DNA of 64,000 bases from CAVUPF01 sp963777915 (GCA_963777915.1 CAVZSH010000005.1:1116001-1180000), one strand, 5' to 3'. Numbered from the stretch's first letter, positions 42,047-50,998 are shown. Made by a program: numbers and translations. The notes: generated from the letters alone by a model not told the origin.

Positions 42047-42601
42047 TCAAGTGCTCGTTTTTAAGATAAAGGAACTTGGTGCCTGGGAGGCAATAAATAC
42101 CTGCAAGCCACGGAGTGGAAAGAAGGCGGGCGGGCGGGGCGGGGCGGGGCGGGGAAACCGGGCCAAGCCTTTACCCTTTCGAGTCGTGCGACCGCCGGAA
42201 GGATGAGCGCCAAGCTGGCGATGCGACGCTCCGGAGGTCTCCCCACTCTCCCCCGCCAGCCGCGTCGCCTCTTTGGACCCCACGTATGGCCACAGCAGCA
42301 GCTTGAGGAGATGGGGCGCCATCTCGTAGGAGGCAAGCAAGCAATCGCCGCGGCTGTCGAAGTGCCCGTAGAGGGTCGCGGTCGAGACCGCGGCGCGCGT
42401 GGCGAGGTCGGCGATTGTGACGTCGGCGTAGTCGCCCTCCGCGCAGACCTCGGCGATCGCGGCGATCAGCTGCCGGCGTGAGTCGTGCTGGGCGGGCGGG
42501 GACTCGGCCGGGATGTCGTGCGTGGTCGGCGGCAGGCGCTGGGGTCGGTACCGTTCGCCCTGAGCCGGAGCGATCTGGTCGGAGCCGAGAACCTCGGTCA
42601 T
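42047..42601 (-). CDS. TetR-family protein with the ligand domain deleted
   Basis: About 184 residues from the ATG at 42601. The helix-turn-helix region is intact: RRQLIAAIAEVCAEGDYADV, TIADLATRAAVSTATLYGHF, CLLASYE. Immediately after SYE the chain jumps to APHLLKLLLWPYVGSKEATR, which matches the very C-terminal helix of TetR proteins (compare LTLAPYLGGEDAE in 19615 and FLLAPYLGEAEAE in 43750). Roughly 100 residues of the ligand and dimer domain are missing in frame. The rest of the frame is a basic extension. It may bind DNA without effector response, or be decaying. Confidence 0.6.
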   Translation of the reverse strand: MTEVLGSDQIAPAQGERYRPQRLPPTTHDIPAESPPAQHDSRRQLIAAIAEVCAEGDYADVTIADLATRAAVSTATLYGHFDSRGDCLLASYEMAPHLLKLLLWPYVGSKEATRLAGESGETSGASHRQLGAHPSGGRTTRKGKGLARFPRPAPPRPPAFFPLRGLQVFIASQAPSSFILKTST

Positions 42602-43030
42602 GGGCGAGCGCGTGCGCCGAGTGCGAGCAGGGGCAGGCAACCGGGGCGGATCAGCGGCGGGCCGGTGCCGCAGCGCGGGGCGTCGAAATGCAGAGGCCCC
42701 GGGCGCCGAGGCTGGGACAGCCCCATTGACGCCCGGGGGCCACTGCGCCTTCGCGGTCGGCCGCGGAGAAAGAGAGAGCTTCTCCGAGGCCCGGGACCGC
42801 TTCGGTTACTGATCTGGAGCTCCCGGCCAGGGAAAACCGGGCTGCCCCTTTTGCCGCCGTCCGCCAGGGACAAGGGATGACGACAAACTGCTCAAGCGAG
42901 GTCCGTCGTGCTTGAGGGAAGCTTCTTCTCGCGGCGCGGGCTATGGCGCTGATGGCGAACCGTCGGGTGGGGGCGGTCGGCTCAGGCCCGTTGCGGGCCC
43001 GAGCAATCTGGACGGCGGCGAGGACTGCGG
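42602..43030. other. Interval without recognisable gene
   Basis: About 430 bp between two TetR genes. I see no coding signature. It contains a third copy of the CCGCCAGGGA repeat motif near 42860 that also occurs at about 41610 and 41790. Confidence 0.4.
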
Positions 43031-43753
43031 TCACGATGCGCTGCCCGCCGGGAGGGGAGTCGCGGCGGCGGGGCGGTGGCGAGGCACGGCGACAGGTGCC
43101 TCGACCTGGCGGCCAAGGTAGGGCTCGAGCAAGAAGTCGGCAAGCTCGGCGCAAAGCTGTTCGAGGGACCCTGACTCGGTATCCCCGATGCGCTGGCCCA
43201 GCACCCATGCCACACCGCTGGCCAAGGTGAACTCCAGGCCCTCGGGCAGCTCGGCCCCGCGGGGGGGAAGCGCGCGGCCGCGGCGCAGAAGCGCGGCGGC
43301 CTGCTCGACGCAGGACTGATAGCGCTGAAGGGCGGCCGGACCGGCGGTCTGGGCCTCAATGAGAAGGAGGCGGGCCTGCATCGGCTCGGCTTCGATCAGG
43401 CGGCGGAGCGCAACCAGGGCGGTGGTGACCTGGGTAGGCCAATCAGCGTCAACGGGGAGCGCAGCGGCGAGGTGCTGGGCGGCCGTTGCGAGGGCGCTGT
43501 CCAAGGCCCGCAGAAAGCAGTCCTCCTTGCCGTCGAAGAGGGAGTAGAAGGTGCCGACGCCGGTGTGGGAGGCGGCCGCGAGGTGATCGACGGTGGTGGC
43601 GCGGTAGCCGCGGGTGGCAAAGACCTCGGTGGCGGCGTCCAGCACGCGCTCGCGCTGGTGGGCCTGGCGCACCTCGGCGGGCAGCGGACTGCGGCCGGCC
43701 GGCCGGCCGCGGAGGGCGGCGGGAAGCGCGGCGGCGGAAGGCGGGGGCTTCAT
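43031..43753 (-). CDS. TetR-family regulator
   Basis: A 240-residue protein: RERVLDAATEVFATRGYRAT, TVDHLAAASHTGVGTFYSLF, DGKEDCFLRALDSAL form the DNA-binding domain. The C-terminal part has RGAELPEGLEFTLASGVAWV and LADFLLEPYLGRQVEAP. The ATG at 43753 overlaps the stop of the preceding tetR by 4 nt (ATGA), so the two are co-translated. Two co-expressed TetR proteins of similar layout could form heterodimers. The ligand is unknown. Confidence 0.85.
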   Translation of the reverse strand: MKPPPSAAALPAALRGRPAGRSPLPAEVRQAHQRERVLDAATEVFATRGYRATTVDHLAAASHTGVGTFYSLFDGKEDCFLRALDSALATAAQHLAAALPVDADWPTQVTTALVALRRLIEAEPMQARLLLIEAQTAGPAALQRYQSCVEQAAALLRRGRALPPRGAELPEGLEFTLASGVAWVLGQRIGDTESGSLEQLCAELADFLLEPYLGRQVEAPVAVPRHRPAAATPLPAGSAS

Positions 43754-44508
43754 CCCCCCGCCTCTCTCGAAGCTGCGAGCGGCTCGGGCAAAGTTCGAGC
43801 GGCGAGCCGCTCCGCTTCGGCCTCTCCCAGGTAAGGGGCGAGGAGGAAGCGGAGCGCTTCGGGGAAGAAATCTCCGAGCCGCGCTGCCGGCCCGGCAAGG
43901 AGGCGCTGCTGGAGCGTCCAGGCAAAACCGCTGGCGAGGGCTATCTCCAAGCTCTCGGGTAGTTCGGTCCCGTACGGGGAGAGGTCGCGGCCCTCGCGCA
44001 GGAAGCGGGCGATCGCCTGAAGGGCGCGCTCTTGGCGCTCTGCCCCCGCCGGCCCGACCGAGAGCGCCTCGGCCAGGCAGGCCCTGGCGGCAAATGGGTC
44101 GGCGGCGGCCGTATCGATCACGGCCCCCAGCGCCGCGCCGAGACGGTCGGGCCAGGGACCGTCTTGGGCGGCGAGCACCTCCGCCACCCCCTGCATTGCG
44201 CGCTGTGTCGTCGCGTCGAAGAGAGCGAGGCAGGCCGCTTCCTTGCCGCTGAAATGCTTGTAGAAAGTCTTGAAGCTGACCCGGGCGCGCTTGACGATCG
44301 GCACGACGGCGAGGCCGCCGTAGCTGCACTCGGCGAGAAGCTCGGCGGTGGCGGCAAGGATGCGGGCCCGCTGTTTGTCGGAGGCGGTGGCGCGGGTCGG
44401 TGGTCGCGAGCCGAGACGGAGGCGCGATTCGTAGCCGGGAAGGAGGTGGAGAGCAGCGCGAGGCGCTGCGCTGAAGCTGTCGTTGGCGGATGCTGCGTTG
44501 GACTTCAT
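43750..44508 (-). CDS. TetR-family regulator
   Basis: A 252-residue protein with a long N-terminal arm, then ARILAATAELLAECSYGGLA, VVPIVKRARVSFKTFYKHFS and GKEAACLALFDATT. The C-terminal domain has YGTELPESLEIALASGFAWT, a motif it shares with the next TetR. First of three tandem TetR genes read leftward. GGAAGGTCCC precedes the ATG. Confidence 0.85.
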   Translation of the reverse strand: MKSNAASANDSFSAAPRAALHLLPGYESRLRLGSRPPTRATASDKQRARILAATAELLAECSYGGLAVVPIVKRARVSFKTFYKHFSGKEAACLALFDATTQRAMQGVAEVLAAQDGPWPDRLGAALGAVIDTAAADPFAARACLAEALSVGPAGAERQERALQAIARFLREGRDLSPYGTELPESLEIALASGFAWTLQQRLLAGPAARLGDFFPEALRFLLAPYLGEAEAERLAARTLPEPLAASREAGG

Positions 44509-44900
44509 GGGACCTTCCTCTCCCGCGGGCCTCCCGAGCCCGGACCCGTTCCGGCGTGCAAGACCCCTCAGCGAGGACCGGGAAGCCGGAGCCGGGCTCC
44601 GTTACGAAGGTAGGTGAACGTTTTTGGAGTGAAGCGAAGCGTACCGGAGCAAACGCGACGCGGTGCTGAGGCTGGGATCTCATGGATGCTGTACCGATAT
44701 CTGTGGGGGGTTGTCTGTTAGACGGGCTTGGTGCGGATATCGGCGAGGGGGTAGTGCCACTCGGACAGCCGCGGCCGAACCCTCCCCCACTCCACCTCCG
44801 ACAGCCTGGCGTCGAGCCGTGGCTAGACGCCAGGCTGCCGGTCCAAGTCTCCCCCGCTCCCAAGGGCGCCCGGTGATGGTTGTGCCGAACCTTCTCCGAG
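44509..44900. other. Regulatory interval upstream of the TetR pair
   Basis: About 390 bp with no gene. It holds the spaced dyad CCGATATC (44695-44702) and GATATCGG (44736-44743), a possible operator, and the hairpin at 44803-44836. Confidence 0.4.
44803..44836 (-). terminator. Hairpin downstream of the DUF429 gene
   Basis: AGCCTGGCGTC and its exact complement form an 11-bp stem with a 12-nt loop, 64 nt beyond the stop of the leftward DUF429 gene. No clear U-tract. Confidence 0.4.
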
Positions 44901-45669
44901 CTACGCCCAGACCGGCAGCGACGAGCTGCCCGCCAGATCCATCTCCGCGTCGTCCTCGGCCCCTGCCAGCAGCGCCGCCAGGCTGTCCTTCTGGGGCAGG
45001 TGGATCCAGCCCTCGCGGCGGGCCAGCTCCAGGTCGTCGGCGCCGGGCGGCACCGTTAGACCGAGTGCCGCGGCGCGGGCGATCAGCGCCGCGAGCAGCG
45101 CATCGAGAGCGTCGTCGCTCTCGATGCAGGCCTCGCGAGCACCCGGGGCCCATTGCAACCAGGGGGCCTTCGCCTCGATCGCCGCGAGCAGCTCGGCGCG
45201 GGCGCCCAGCTCGGCGGCGAGGCGCTCGGGGTCCTGGCTCGACTTATACGCACCGCGCTCGATGCCCCAGAGCAGCAGCGCGGCGCCGGGGTTGACCTCG
45301 ATGACGCGATCGGCGCCGGCGCGGTCGAAGCGCGACCCCGAGCGCTCGAAGGCGTGCTCGCGCAGCTGCGCGGTGCGCCAATAGCGGAAGGACTCCTTGT
45401 CGCCAGCGGCCGTGGGTCGCGTACTCGTGGAGGGCTTCGACCATCGCCTGCGGCCAGCCGAAGGGGGCGTCGATCCCGACCCACTGCGCCGCGGCGAGCC
45501 GCGGGACCAGCTCCTCGTCGCCGAGCCCGAGCGAGGGCGCCGCGGCGGTCGCCCGATCCGCGCCCCACTGAATCGTGGCGGCGGCGGTGCGCTTCTTCGT
45601 CGCCGAGAGGTCGATGCCCACCGTCCAGATCGGCGGCAGGGCTTCGGGAATCAGATCGTCGTGGTGCAT
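44901..45669 (-). pseudogene. DUF429 family gene with a frameshift
   Basis: The N-terminal part runs from ATG 45669 and carries TVGIDLSATKKRTAAATIQW and WVGIDAPFGWPQAMVEALHE, the two DUF429 signatures (RNase H-like fold). At about 45407-45412, after ATHGRW, the frame must shift to continue as DKESFRYWRTAQLREHAFER, DRVIEVNPGAALLLWG, SDDALDALLAALIARAAALG and so on to 44901. The span is one base more than a multiple of three. It is either inactivated or a sequencing indel. Copy 2 of the 32-bp promoter-like motif lies 39-70 nt upstream. Confidence 0.7.
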
Positions 45670-45707
45670 GGTCAGCTCGTTTGCTCGCGGGTTGCGCCTT
45701 CTCTTCC

Positions 45708-45739
45708 CAAGACGCAGGAGCGAGCCGAATCGATACCCC
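45708..45739 (-). promoter_or_regulatory. Promoter-like motif, copy 2 of 3
   Basis: GGGGTATCGATT, 11 nt, TGCGTCTTG on the minus strand, 39 nt upstream of the DUF429 start codon. Confidence 0.5.
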
Positions 45740-45795
45740 CACAGTGAACTTCCTCAGGCCGTGCTCCGCGCCCCGGACCGCGGGCACTCCCGCAC

Positions 45796-48087
45796 CTACG
45801 GCAAGACGCGCAGCGCGAGCTGGTGCGAGTTGCCCTCCAGGTAGGGGTAGCCGACGGTTTCGCGCACCTGGGCGCGGAACCTGTAGGTGGTCGGGTAGAA
45901 GGTGCTGCTGAAGCGGTAACCGAGCACGAACCGACCGTCATCGCGGGTGCTGTAGCGGCGGAAGGTGCGCCAGTGGCGACCGACCATCGCCTGCAGGACG
46001 ACCACCACGTGGTCGTTGTCGGGGCCGGGGACCTGGCCTTCGAAGTAGACGAAGTGCTTGTTGCGGACGAGCGTAGGGCGAGCCCGTAGGGTCGGGTGGA
46101 CGACGGTCTGAAGCGTCGCGGTGGCGCTCAGCTCGCGCTGGTCGGGACGGTAGATGACGCTGAGCTGGCGCGAGGGCCCAGGCGCGACGGGGAAGCGGTA
46201 ATCGCCGCCGGACCCACTCAGCGCAATCCCTTCGAATTCACGTTCGGAGCCGGAGAGGACGCGGCTGAAGACGCAGAGCGGAGCGTTGGCGACACCGCCC
46301 CCGGCGCCGTGCAAGGCACCACTCAGCACACCGCCACCTCCCTGCTGGACGGTTTCGGAAGAGGCGCCGCCGAACGCCGCGGTGAGGGTGAGCCCGCCGG
46401 GGACTTCGGAGCGCACGCAGTCATAGGCAAGCGGCGCGCTGACCGGAGCGCCGACGTTGCCCTCTTCGTCTTCGAGCCAGAGGCGCAGGGTGTATTCGCC
46501 GCGGCCGGGCGGCGTTTCGAGGTCTTTGATCGCCTGGATGCCTTCGCCAGAGACCGTTTGCTCGGGAACGACGACGTTGCCAGCGGAGTCGAACACCTCG
46601 TAGTGGGCGGCGTCGATCGGCGAGCCGGCGTCGGTGATGTCGTGCCAGCGCAGGTCGAAGCCTTCGACGCTGCGCGGCGTGCCCGGCGGGGTCACCGAAA
46701 GATCTTGTGGAGCGGCTGGAGGCGTGGTGTCGTGAGGGATCTGGGTGGTGGCGGGCGGGCCTTCGAAGCCGACCTGGTCTTCCAGCCAGAGGCGGAGACG
46801 GTAATCGCCGGGCTGGGATGGCCCTTCGATCTTGGGGACTTCGGTCGGATTGATCGCCGAGTAGGTCTGCTCAGGGACGACGACTTCGCCCGCAGCGTTG
46901 ATGACCTCGTAGTGGACCGCGGCGATAGGGCTGCCCTGGTTGGGCGGCAGCGAGAACTGGGCGCCAAAGTGGCTCAGGTAGCGGGCCGGGTTGGAGCTGG
47001 TCACGCTCAGCCCAACGGGAATGCCGGGCGGCGTGTTGTCGGTGCGAATCGTGCGCTGTTCGCAGGTTTCTTCCGGAGTCGCCCCCAGAGCCTGGAACTG
47101 GCTGAAGTCCTGAGCACAGATCTTCACGTTGTGGGTACCGTCGGAGAGGCCCGCGGTTTCCAGGACATAGGAGCCCTGGTAGGGGCCGCCGGTCGGACAC
47201 GGCGAAAAGACGCGTGCGAATTCGCCGTCCACCTGCGAGCTGCCCGTGTCGCACTCGCCGGCGTAGCTGACTTCCTTGCGCTGCGCGCCGTCGACGCTAA
47301 GCCGTTCGTCGCGCAGGCCCGAGCCCTGATCGGAGGAGCCCCATTCCACCGGTTGGTTGCCTTTCACCCAGTCGCCCGCCAGAAGCGGCGAGGAGCTGCT
47401 GTCGAAGCCGACCGCCGGCGGGGAGACGTCCGCGAGAATGAGAACGAAGGTGTTGGCGTCGACCTCGTTGACCCCGGAGCGTTCGCAGCCGGCGGGGCGC
47501 ACGCACTCCAGCTCAAAGACGAAGCGGCGGAAGTAGCCGTAGGTTCCGAACGGCCAGAGGTGCGGAGTGAAGACCGAGGTCGGCGCCGCCTGTTCGCCGG
47601 AGTTTGAGAGGCCAGCTCCCTGGGTGAGGATCTGAAAGCCGGTGCCGTCGAAGTTTTCGCCCCAAAAGCGGGCGCGCCAGCCCTGGTTGAAGTCGTTCGG
47701 CTCGCGGGTGTAGCCGCCGGCGGCGAGGATCGCCACCCAGGGCGGAACTTCGTAGGAGATGTCGCCGTAGGCGTCGACGCCGGCATTGCCGGACTGTTCG
47801 TGCTCGTAGATCGTCAGAAAGGCGGCACTCCCAGCCGGGTCTGGCGCCGGACCGCAGTGGTTGGCGAAGGTGAAGATGCCGCCAGGGTTGCTCGGCGATG
47901 TCGTGTTGGTCGAGGTGGCGTAGGAGTTGGAGCCGTTGTTGCCCGCGCACAGCAACATCTTGTAATCGGCGGCGCGCGCAGGCGGAGCGAGGACGGCCGC
48001 CAGCGCGCAGGTCAGTGCGAGCACCAGCGGGAGGACACCTGCCGAGATCGAGTTACGGCTGTCCGGGCGACTGCGTCGAACTCCCAT
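45796..48087 (-). CDS. Exported Ig-like repeat protein
   Basis: A 763-residue protein with a signal peptide (GVLPLVLALTCALAAVLAPP, cleavage near ARAAD). The N-terminal domain holds LLCAGNNGSNSYATST and ARFWGENFDGTGFQILTQGA. Next are Ig-like units with the pattern HYEVINAAGEVVVPEQTYSA and HYEVFDSAGNVVVPEQTVSG, which are tandem repeats. A C-terminal beta domain (ARPTLVRNKHFVYFEGQVPG) follows. Probably a surface or secreted structural protein. Copy 3 of the 32-bp promoter-like motif lies 65-96 nt upstream. Confidence 0.8.
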   Translation of the reverse strand: MGVRRSRPDSRNSISAGVLPLVLALTCALAAVLAPPARAADYKMLLCAGNNGSNSYATSTNTTSPSNPGGIFTFANHCGPAPDPAGSAAFLTIYEHEQSGNAGVDAYGDISYEVPPWVAILAAGGYTREPNDFNQGWRARFWGENFDGTGFQILTQGAGLSNSGEQAAPTSVFTPHLWPFGTYGYFRRFVFELECVRPAGCERSGVNEVDANTFVLILADVSPPAVGFDSSSSPLLAGDWVKGNQPVEWGSSDQGSGLRDERLSVDGAQRKEVSYAGECDTGSSQVDGEFARVFSPCPTGGPYQGSYVLETAGLSDGTHNVKICAQDFSQFQALGATPEETCEQRTIRTDNTPPGIPVGLSVTSSNPARYLSHFGAQFSLPPNQGSPIAAVHYEVINAAGEVVVPEQTYSAINPTEVPKIEGPSQPGDYRLRLWLEDQVGFEGPPATTQIPHDTTPPAAPQDLSVTPPGTPRSVEGFDLRWHDITDAGSPIDAAHYEVFDSAGNVVVPEQTVSGEGIQAIKDLETPPGRGEYTLRLWLEDEEGNVGAPVSAPLAYDCVRSEVPGGLTLTAAFGGASSETVQQGGGGVLSGALHGAGGGVANAPLCVFSRVLSGSEREFEGIALSGSGGDYRFPVAPGPSRQLSVIYRPDQRELSATATLQTVVHPTLRARPTLVRNKHFVYFEGQVPGPDNDHVVVVLQAMVGRHWRTFRRYSTRDDGRFVLGYRFSSTFYPTTYRFRAQVRETVGYPYLEGNSHQLALRVLP

Positions 48088-48151
48088 GCCTGCGCTCCTT
48101 CGTGAAGTGCCCGATCGCGGGCTGTTCGGGCTGGTTCAGCCCCTCTGCCAG

Positions 48152-48183
48152 CAAGACGCATCAGCGACGCGAATCGATACCCC
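48152..48183 (-). promoter_or_regulatory. Promoter-like motif, copy 3 of 3
   Basis: GGGGTATCGATT, 11 nt, TGCGTCTTG on the minus strand, 65 nt upstream of the exported gene at 45796-48087. The intervening leader has a GC-rich hairpin (GGGCTGGTTCAGCCC on the plus strand). Confidence 0.5.
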
Positions 48184-48287
48184 TGCTGTATCCATCGCCT
48201 CAAATAAAAGCTGAGCACTAAAGAGTTCGCAACACAAAAGCTCTCGTCTTTTTGTTTAGATATGGCGCCGCCGCTAAAGATCGGCGG

Positions 48288-49355
48288 CTAGCGCCATACC
48301 TCTGCCGCCAGGCACTCGGCGAGGACTGCGACGAGGTCGATCTGGCGCTGCTCCCCAGGCTGGAGCAGCGCCAGGGAGAGGCCGAGCCGGCGGCACTCGC
48401 GCTCCAGCTCATAGGCGGTGCGACTGGCGCCCTGCGGCATGCCGGCGCTGCGCATCACCAGGTAGCCGGCGAGGGAGCGGGCGCGCGAGGGCGCCAGCTG
48501 ACCAGAGGTGAGCGCCGCCGAGAGGCGCTCGGTGAGAACCTCCACGCCGCCGAGGCGAAAGGCGCCGGCCGCCTGGCCGAGCGGGTCGAAGCGGCGGGCG
48601 AAGCGCTCGCGCAGGAGGGCCGGGTCGACCTCGGAGGGGTCGAGGCGCTGCCCGCGGGGCAGGCGCCACTGCGCCTCAAGACGAAGCCAGTGCCCGCGGG
48701 GAGCGGCAGCGCTCTGGACTCCCTTGTCATAGAGACGCGCAAGGGTGCGCCCGGCACGACTGTTGATGAGAACGCTCTCCACGCAGCCCTGCGCACGGTA
48801 GGCGACGAGCTTTCTGGAACCCAATGAGGCTGCGCTGACGCACTCCAAGAGAGCCAGGCCTTCAGTGGCGGAGTCGATGCGGATGTCGACAGCGACGTCG
48901 AGGCGACGAAGGCCGGCGCGAGCGCCGCCGGCGATCGGGACGCCGAGGTCTTCGAGCGCAGAATCCAGTCGACGCAAGGCGTCGGATAGCTCGGCGGCGG
49001 CACAGAGCGTCTCGCCAGAGCGGCCCTCGGCGAAGACGAGGCCAGGGTGGACGAACCAACCCACGCGGTAGCCGCCGACGGATTCTGGGATAAGCCAGGC
49101 GCGGCCGACCTGCTGGGTCGCCAGCGCCCGCATCGCCCGCGCCAGAGGCGAGCCGGGCTCGGCGTACCAGCAGGGCGAGAGGGTGTCGATGCCGGTGGCG
49201 AGGACGCGAGCGCTGCGCGGGCCGGGACGGGCATCTGCGCCGGGCCAGCCAGCGCCGGGCTCGGGCTCGAGGTGAGCCGTGTCGCATTCGCCGGCGCTGG
49301 ACGAGCGGCGGGCGGGCACCGGCGGCGCGAGGTTGCCTGGCGATCGGGAGGCCAT
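48288..49355 (-). CDS. Plasmid/phage replication initiator-like protein
   Basis: About 355 residues from the ATG at 49355 (MASRSPGNLAPP). LRRLDVAVDIRIDSATEGLA and RTLARLYDKGVQSA, then GHWLRLEAQWRLPRG, are the pattern of rolling-circle and filamentous-phage type replication initiators (Rep_trans/RstA-like). The tyrosine in LARLYDKG is part of a conserved YDK motif; the catalytic Tyr is not assigned. It stands alone, divergent from an exported gene, and is about 38 kb from the replication module. The tail resembles the remnant at 1-88. Confidence 0.6.
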   Translation of the reverse strand: MASRSPGNLAPPVPARRSSSAGECDTAHLEPEPGAGWPGADARPGPRSARVLATGIDTLSPCWYAEPGSPLARAMRALATQQVGRAWLIPESVGGYRVGWFVHPGLVFAEGRSGETLCAAAELSDALRRLDSALEDLGVPIAGGARAGLRRLDVAVDIRIDSATEGLALLECVSAASLGSRKLVAYRAQGCVESVLINSRAGRTLARLYDKGVQSAAAPRGHWLRLEAQWRLPRGQRLDPSEVDPALLRERFARRFDPLGQAAGAFRLGGVEVLTERLSAALTSGQLAPSRARSLAGYLVMRSAGMPQGASRTAYELERECRRLGLSLALLQPGEQRQIDLVAVLAECLAAEVWR

Positions 49356-49493
49356 CGCCGGGGTGAGCGGAGAGCCGGAAGAACTCTCCCCGGCAGGAGA
49401 ACCGCGCCAATTGCTCGAATTGGTGTTTCCATACGTGCGTGGCCGCCACGGCGAGCCGGGCGCCCTGCTGATCCGCAACCACGGGAGGCAACG

Positions 49494-50105
49494 ATGCTCA
49501 AGCAAATCGGACGGCCCTCGCCGGCCCTGGTGATCTCGCTGATCGCCCTGTTCGTCGCGCTGGGGGGAACCGTCTATGCGGCGGGCCACAGTGGCAAGAT
49601 CAACGGCAAGACGATCAAGGTGAAGTCGATCCCCGGCAACCGGCTGAAGCCGAATACGGTGACTGGCAAGCAGGTCAAGGAGTCGAGCCTAGGGCTGGTG
49701 CCGCTCGCCGGTGAAGCGGTCAACGCGCGCACAGCGCAGAACTCGGAATCGACGGTCAACGCCCTCGAGTCCGTCCGAGTCGACGGCCACGAAGCAGGCT
49801 GTCCCGCCGGTACTCAGGATTTGCTCGGCGGTTGCTGGGAAACCGCTCCGCGCCCTGCGGCTACCGCGATATCCGCCGCGGAAACGTGTGGCAACGCGGG
49901 GGCAACGCTGCCGCAGGCCTTCCAGCTGGCATTCGTTTCGCATCGGATTCCGTTGGGGTCGACCGACGAGTGGACGGACGACATCAACACCGTGACGGGG
50001 CTCAACTCCTACACCGTGATCACAGTCTCCAAGAGCGGGGAAATCAATGAAACAAATGCGATCGACACGAAGGAATACCGCTGCGTGGTGCCCCTGGTGC
50101 GCTGA
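49494..50105 (+). CDS. Exported lineage-specific protein, paralogue 3
   Basis: A 203-residue protein with ALVISLIALFVALGGTVYAA as the membrane segment. The repeat region is NGKTIKVKSIPGNRLKPNTV. The C-terminal domain has Cys residues (HEAGCPAGTQDLLGGCWETA) and ends YRCVVPLVR, like the paralogues at 21022 and 22524. GGGAGGCAACG precedes the ATG. Confidence 0.75.
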   Translation: MLKQIGRPSPALVISLIALFVALGGTVYAAGHSGKINGKTIKVKSIPGNRLKPNTVTGKQVKESSLGLVPLAGEAVNARTAQNSESTVNALESVRVDGHEAGCPAGTQDLLGGCWETAPRPAATAISAAETCGNAGATLPQAFQLAFVSHRIPLGSTDEWTDDINTVTGLNSYTVITVSKSGEINETNAIDTKEYRCVVPLVR

Positions 50106-50326
50106 GGGGAAAGCGTCTGAGCTGACGCCACCGAGATCCGCGGTTCTTCGGGCGGGTGAGGGCGTCTGCGCGGCGCCCTGAGAGGTCTGAGCCGCAGATC
50201 GGACGGGTTCCTGTGCTCACTTTCATCTCCTTTGCGTCAATCGGACGTCCAGTCGGGCCTTGCGGGCATGCCGGCCGGCGGCATAGGGTCTGAGCGCCCG
50301 TTCCACAACTCCAAAGGAAGGCAAAC

Positions 50327-50950
50327 ATGAGACGCCTCAGAGGCAAGCTCACCTATGCCAACGTGATCTCGACGCTCTGCCTGTTCTTACTGCTCGGCGG
50401 GGGCGCGGCCTTCGCGGCGACCAAGCTCAAGCTCGGCAAGAACTCGGTCGGGACCAAGCAGATCAAGAAGGAAGCGGTAACCCCGGTGAAACTGAGCAAG
50501 GCGGCGAAATCGACACTGACAGGAGCGCCGGGCAAGGAAGGCCCGAAGGGCGCAAAGGGTGAACGAGGCGAACCCGGACCCCTGGTTGAAACCCTGCCGT
50601 CGGGGAAGACCGAGCGGGGGATGTACGTATTCAACGGAACCGCCTCGACTGCAGGAGGCGCCTACACCCCGAACACCTCTATCTCCTACCCCTTGCCGCT
50701 GACTTTCACTCCGACGGCCAATTTCATCAAAAAAGGAGGCTCCTCTACGACGCAATGCCCTGGGACGACAAGCGCACCAACCGCTGCCCCCGGGAACCTC
50801 TGCGTCTATGAGGACCGTGATGACAATGGGTTCACCACCGGCGTGGATCTTGAGTCCGAAACCCCCCATTTCGGCGCTTTGCTCTATGTCGAGCCGACCG
50901 CCGGATCGAACTATGAGATAGAAGGCACGTATGCAGTGACCGCACCCTAG
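50327..50950 (+). CDS. Exported protein with short collagen-like stalk
   Basis: A 207-residue protein: KLTYANVISTLCLFLLLGGG is the membrane segment, then KLGKNSVGTKQIKKEAVTPV repeats and a collagen-like stretch GKEGPKGAKGERGEPGP. The C-terminal domain has STAGGAYTPNTSISYPLPLT and ends GTYAVTAP, resembling the end of the protein at 39136. AAGGAAGG precedes the ATG. It is followed by a strong terminator at 50963-50998. Confidence 0.75.
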   Translation: MRRLRGKLTYANVISTLCLFLLLGGGAAFAATKLKLGKNSVGTKQIKKEAVTPVKLSKAAKSTLTGAPGKEGPKGAKGERGEPGPLVETLPSGKTERGMYVFNGTASTAGGAYTPNTSISYPLPLTFTPTANFIKKGGSSTTQCPGTTSAPTAAPGNLCVYEDRDDNGFTTGVDLESETPHFGALLYVEPTAGSNYEIEGTYAVTAP

Positions 50951-50962
50951 TAATGCGATCTT

Positions 50963-50998
50963 GCGTCCCCTCGGCACGTTGTGACGCTGAGGGGACGC
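50963..50998 (+). terminator. Intrinsic terminator after the exported gene
   Basis: GCGTCCCCTCGGC pairs with the stretch ending GAGGGGACGC (13 bp, one G-U) around a 10-nt loop, followed by a T-rich stretch (TCTGCTTTCT). It starts 12 nt after the stop of the rightward gene. Confidence 0.65.

Noticed and set aside
43031..44863. A 610-residue leftward frame as a single TetR fusion
   Set aside because: The first 370 residues are out of frame with the upstream tetR gene and meaningless. The real gene starts at 43753.
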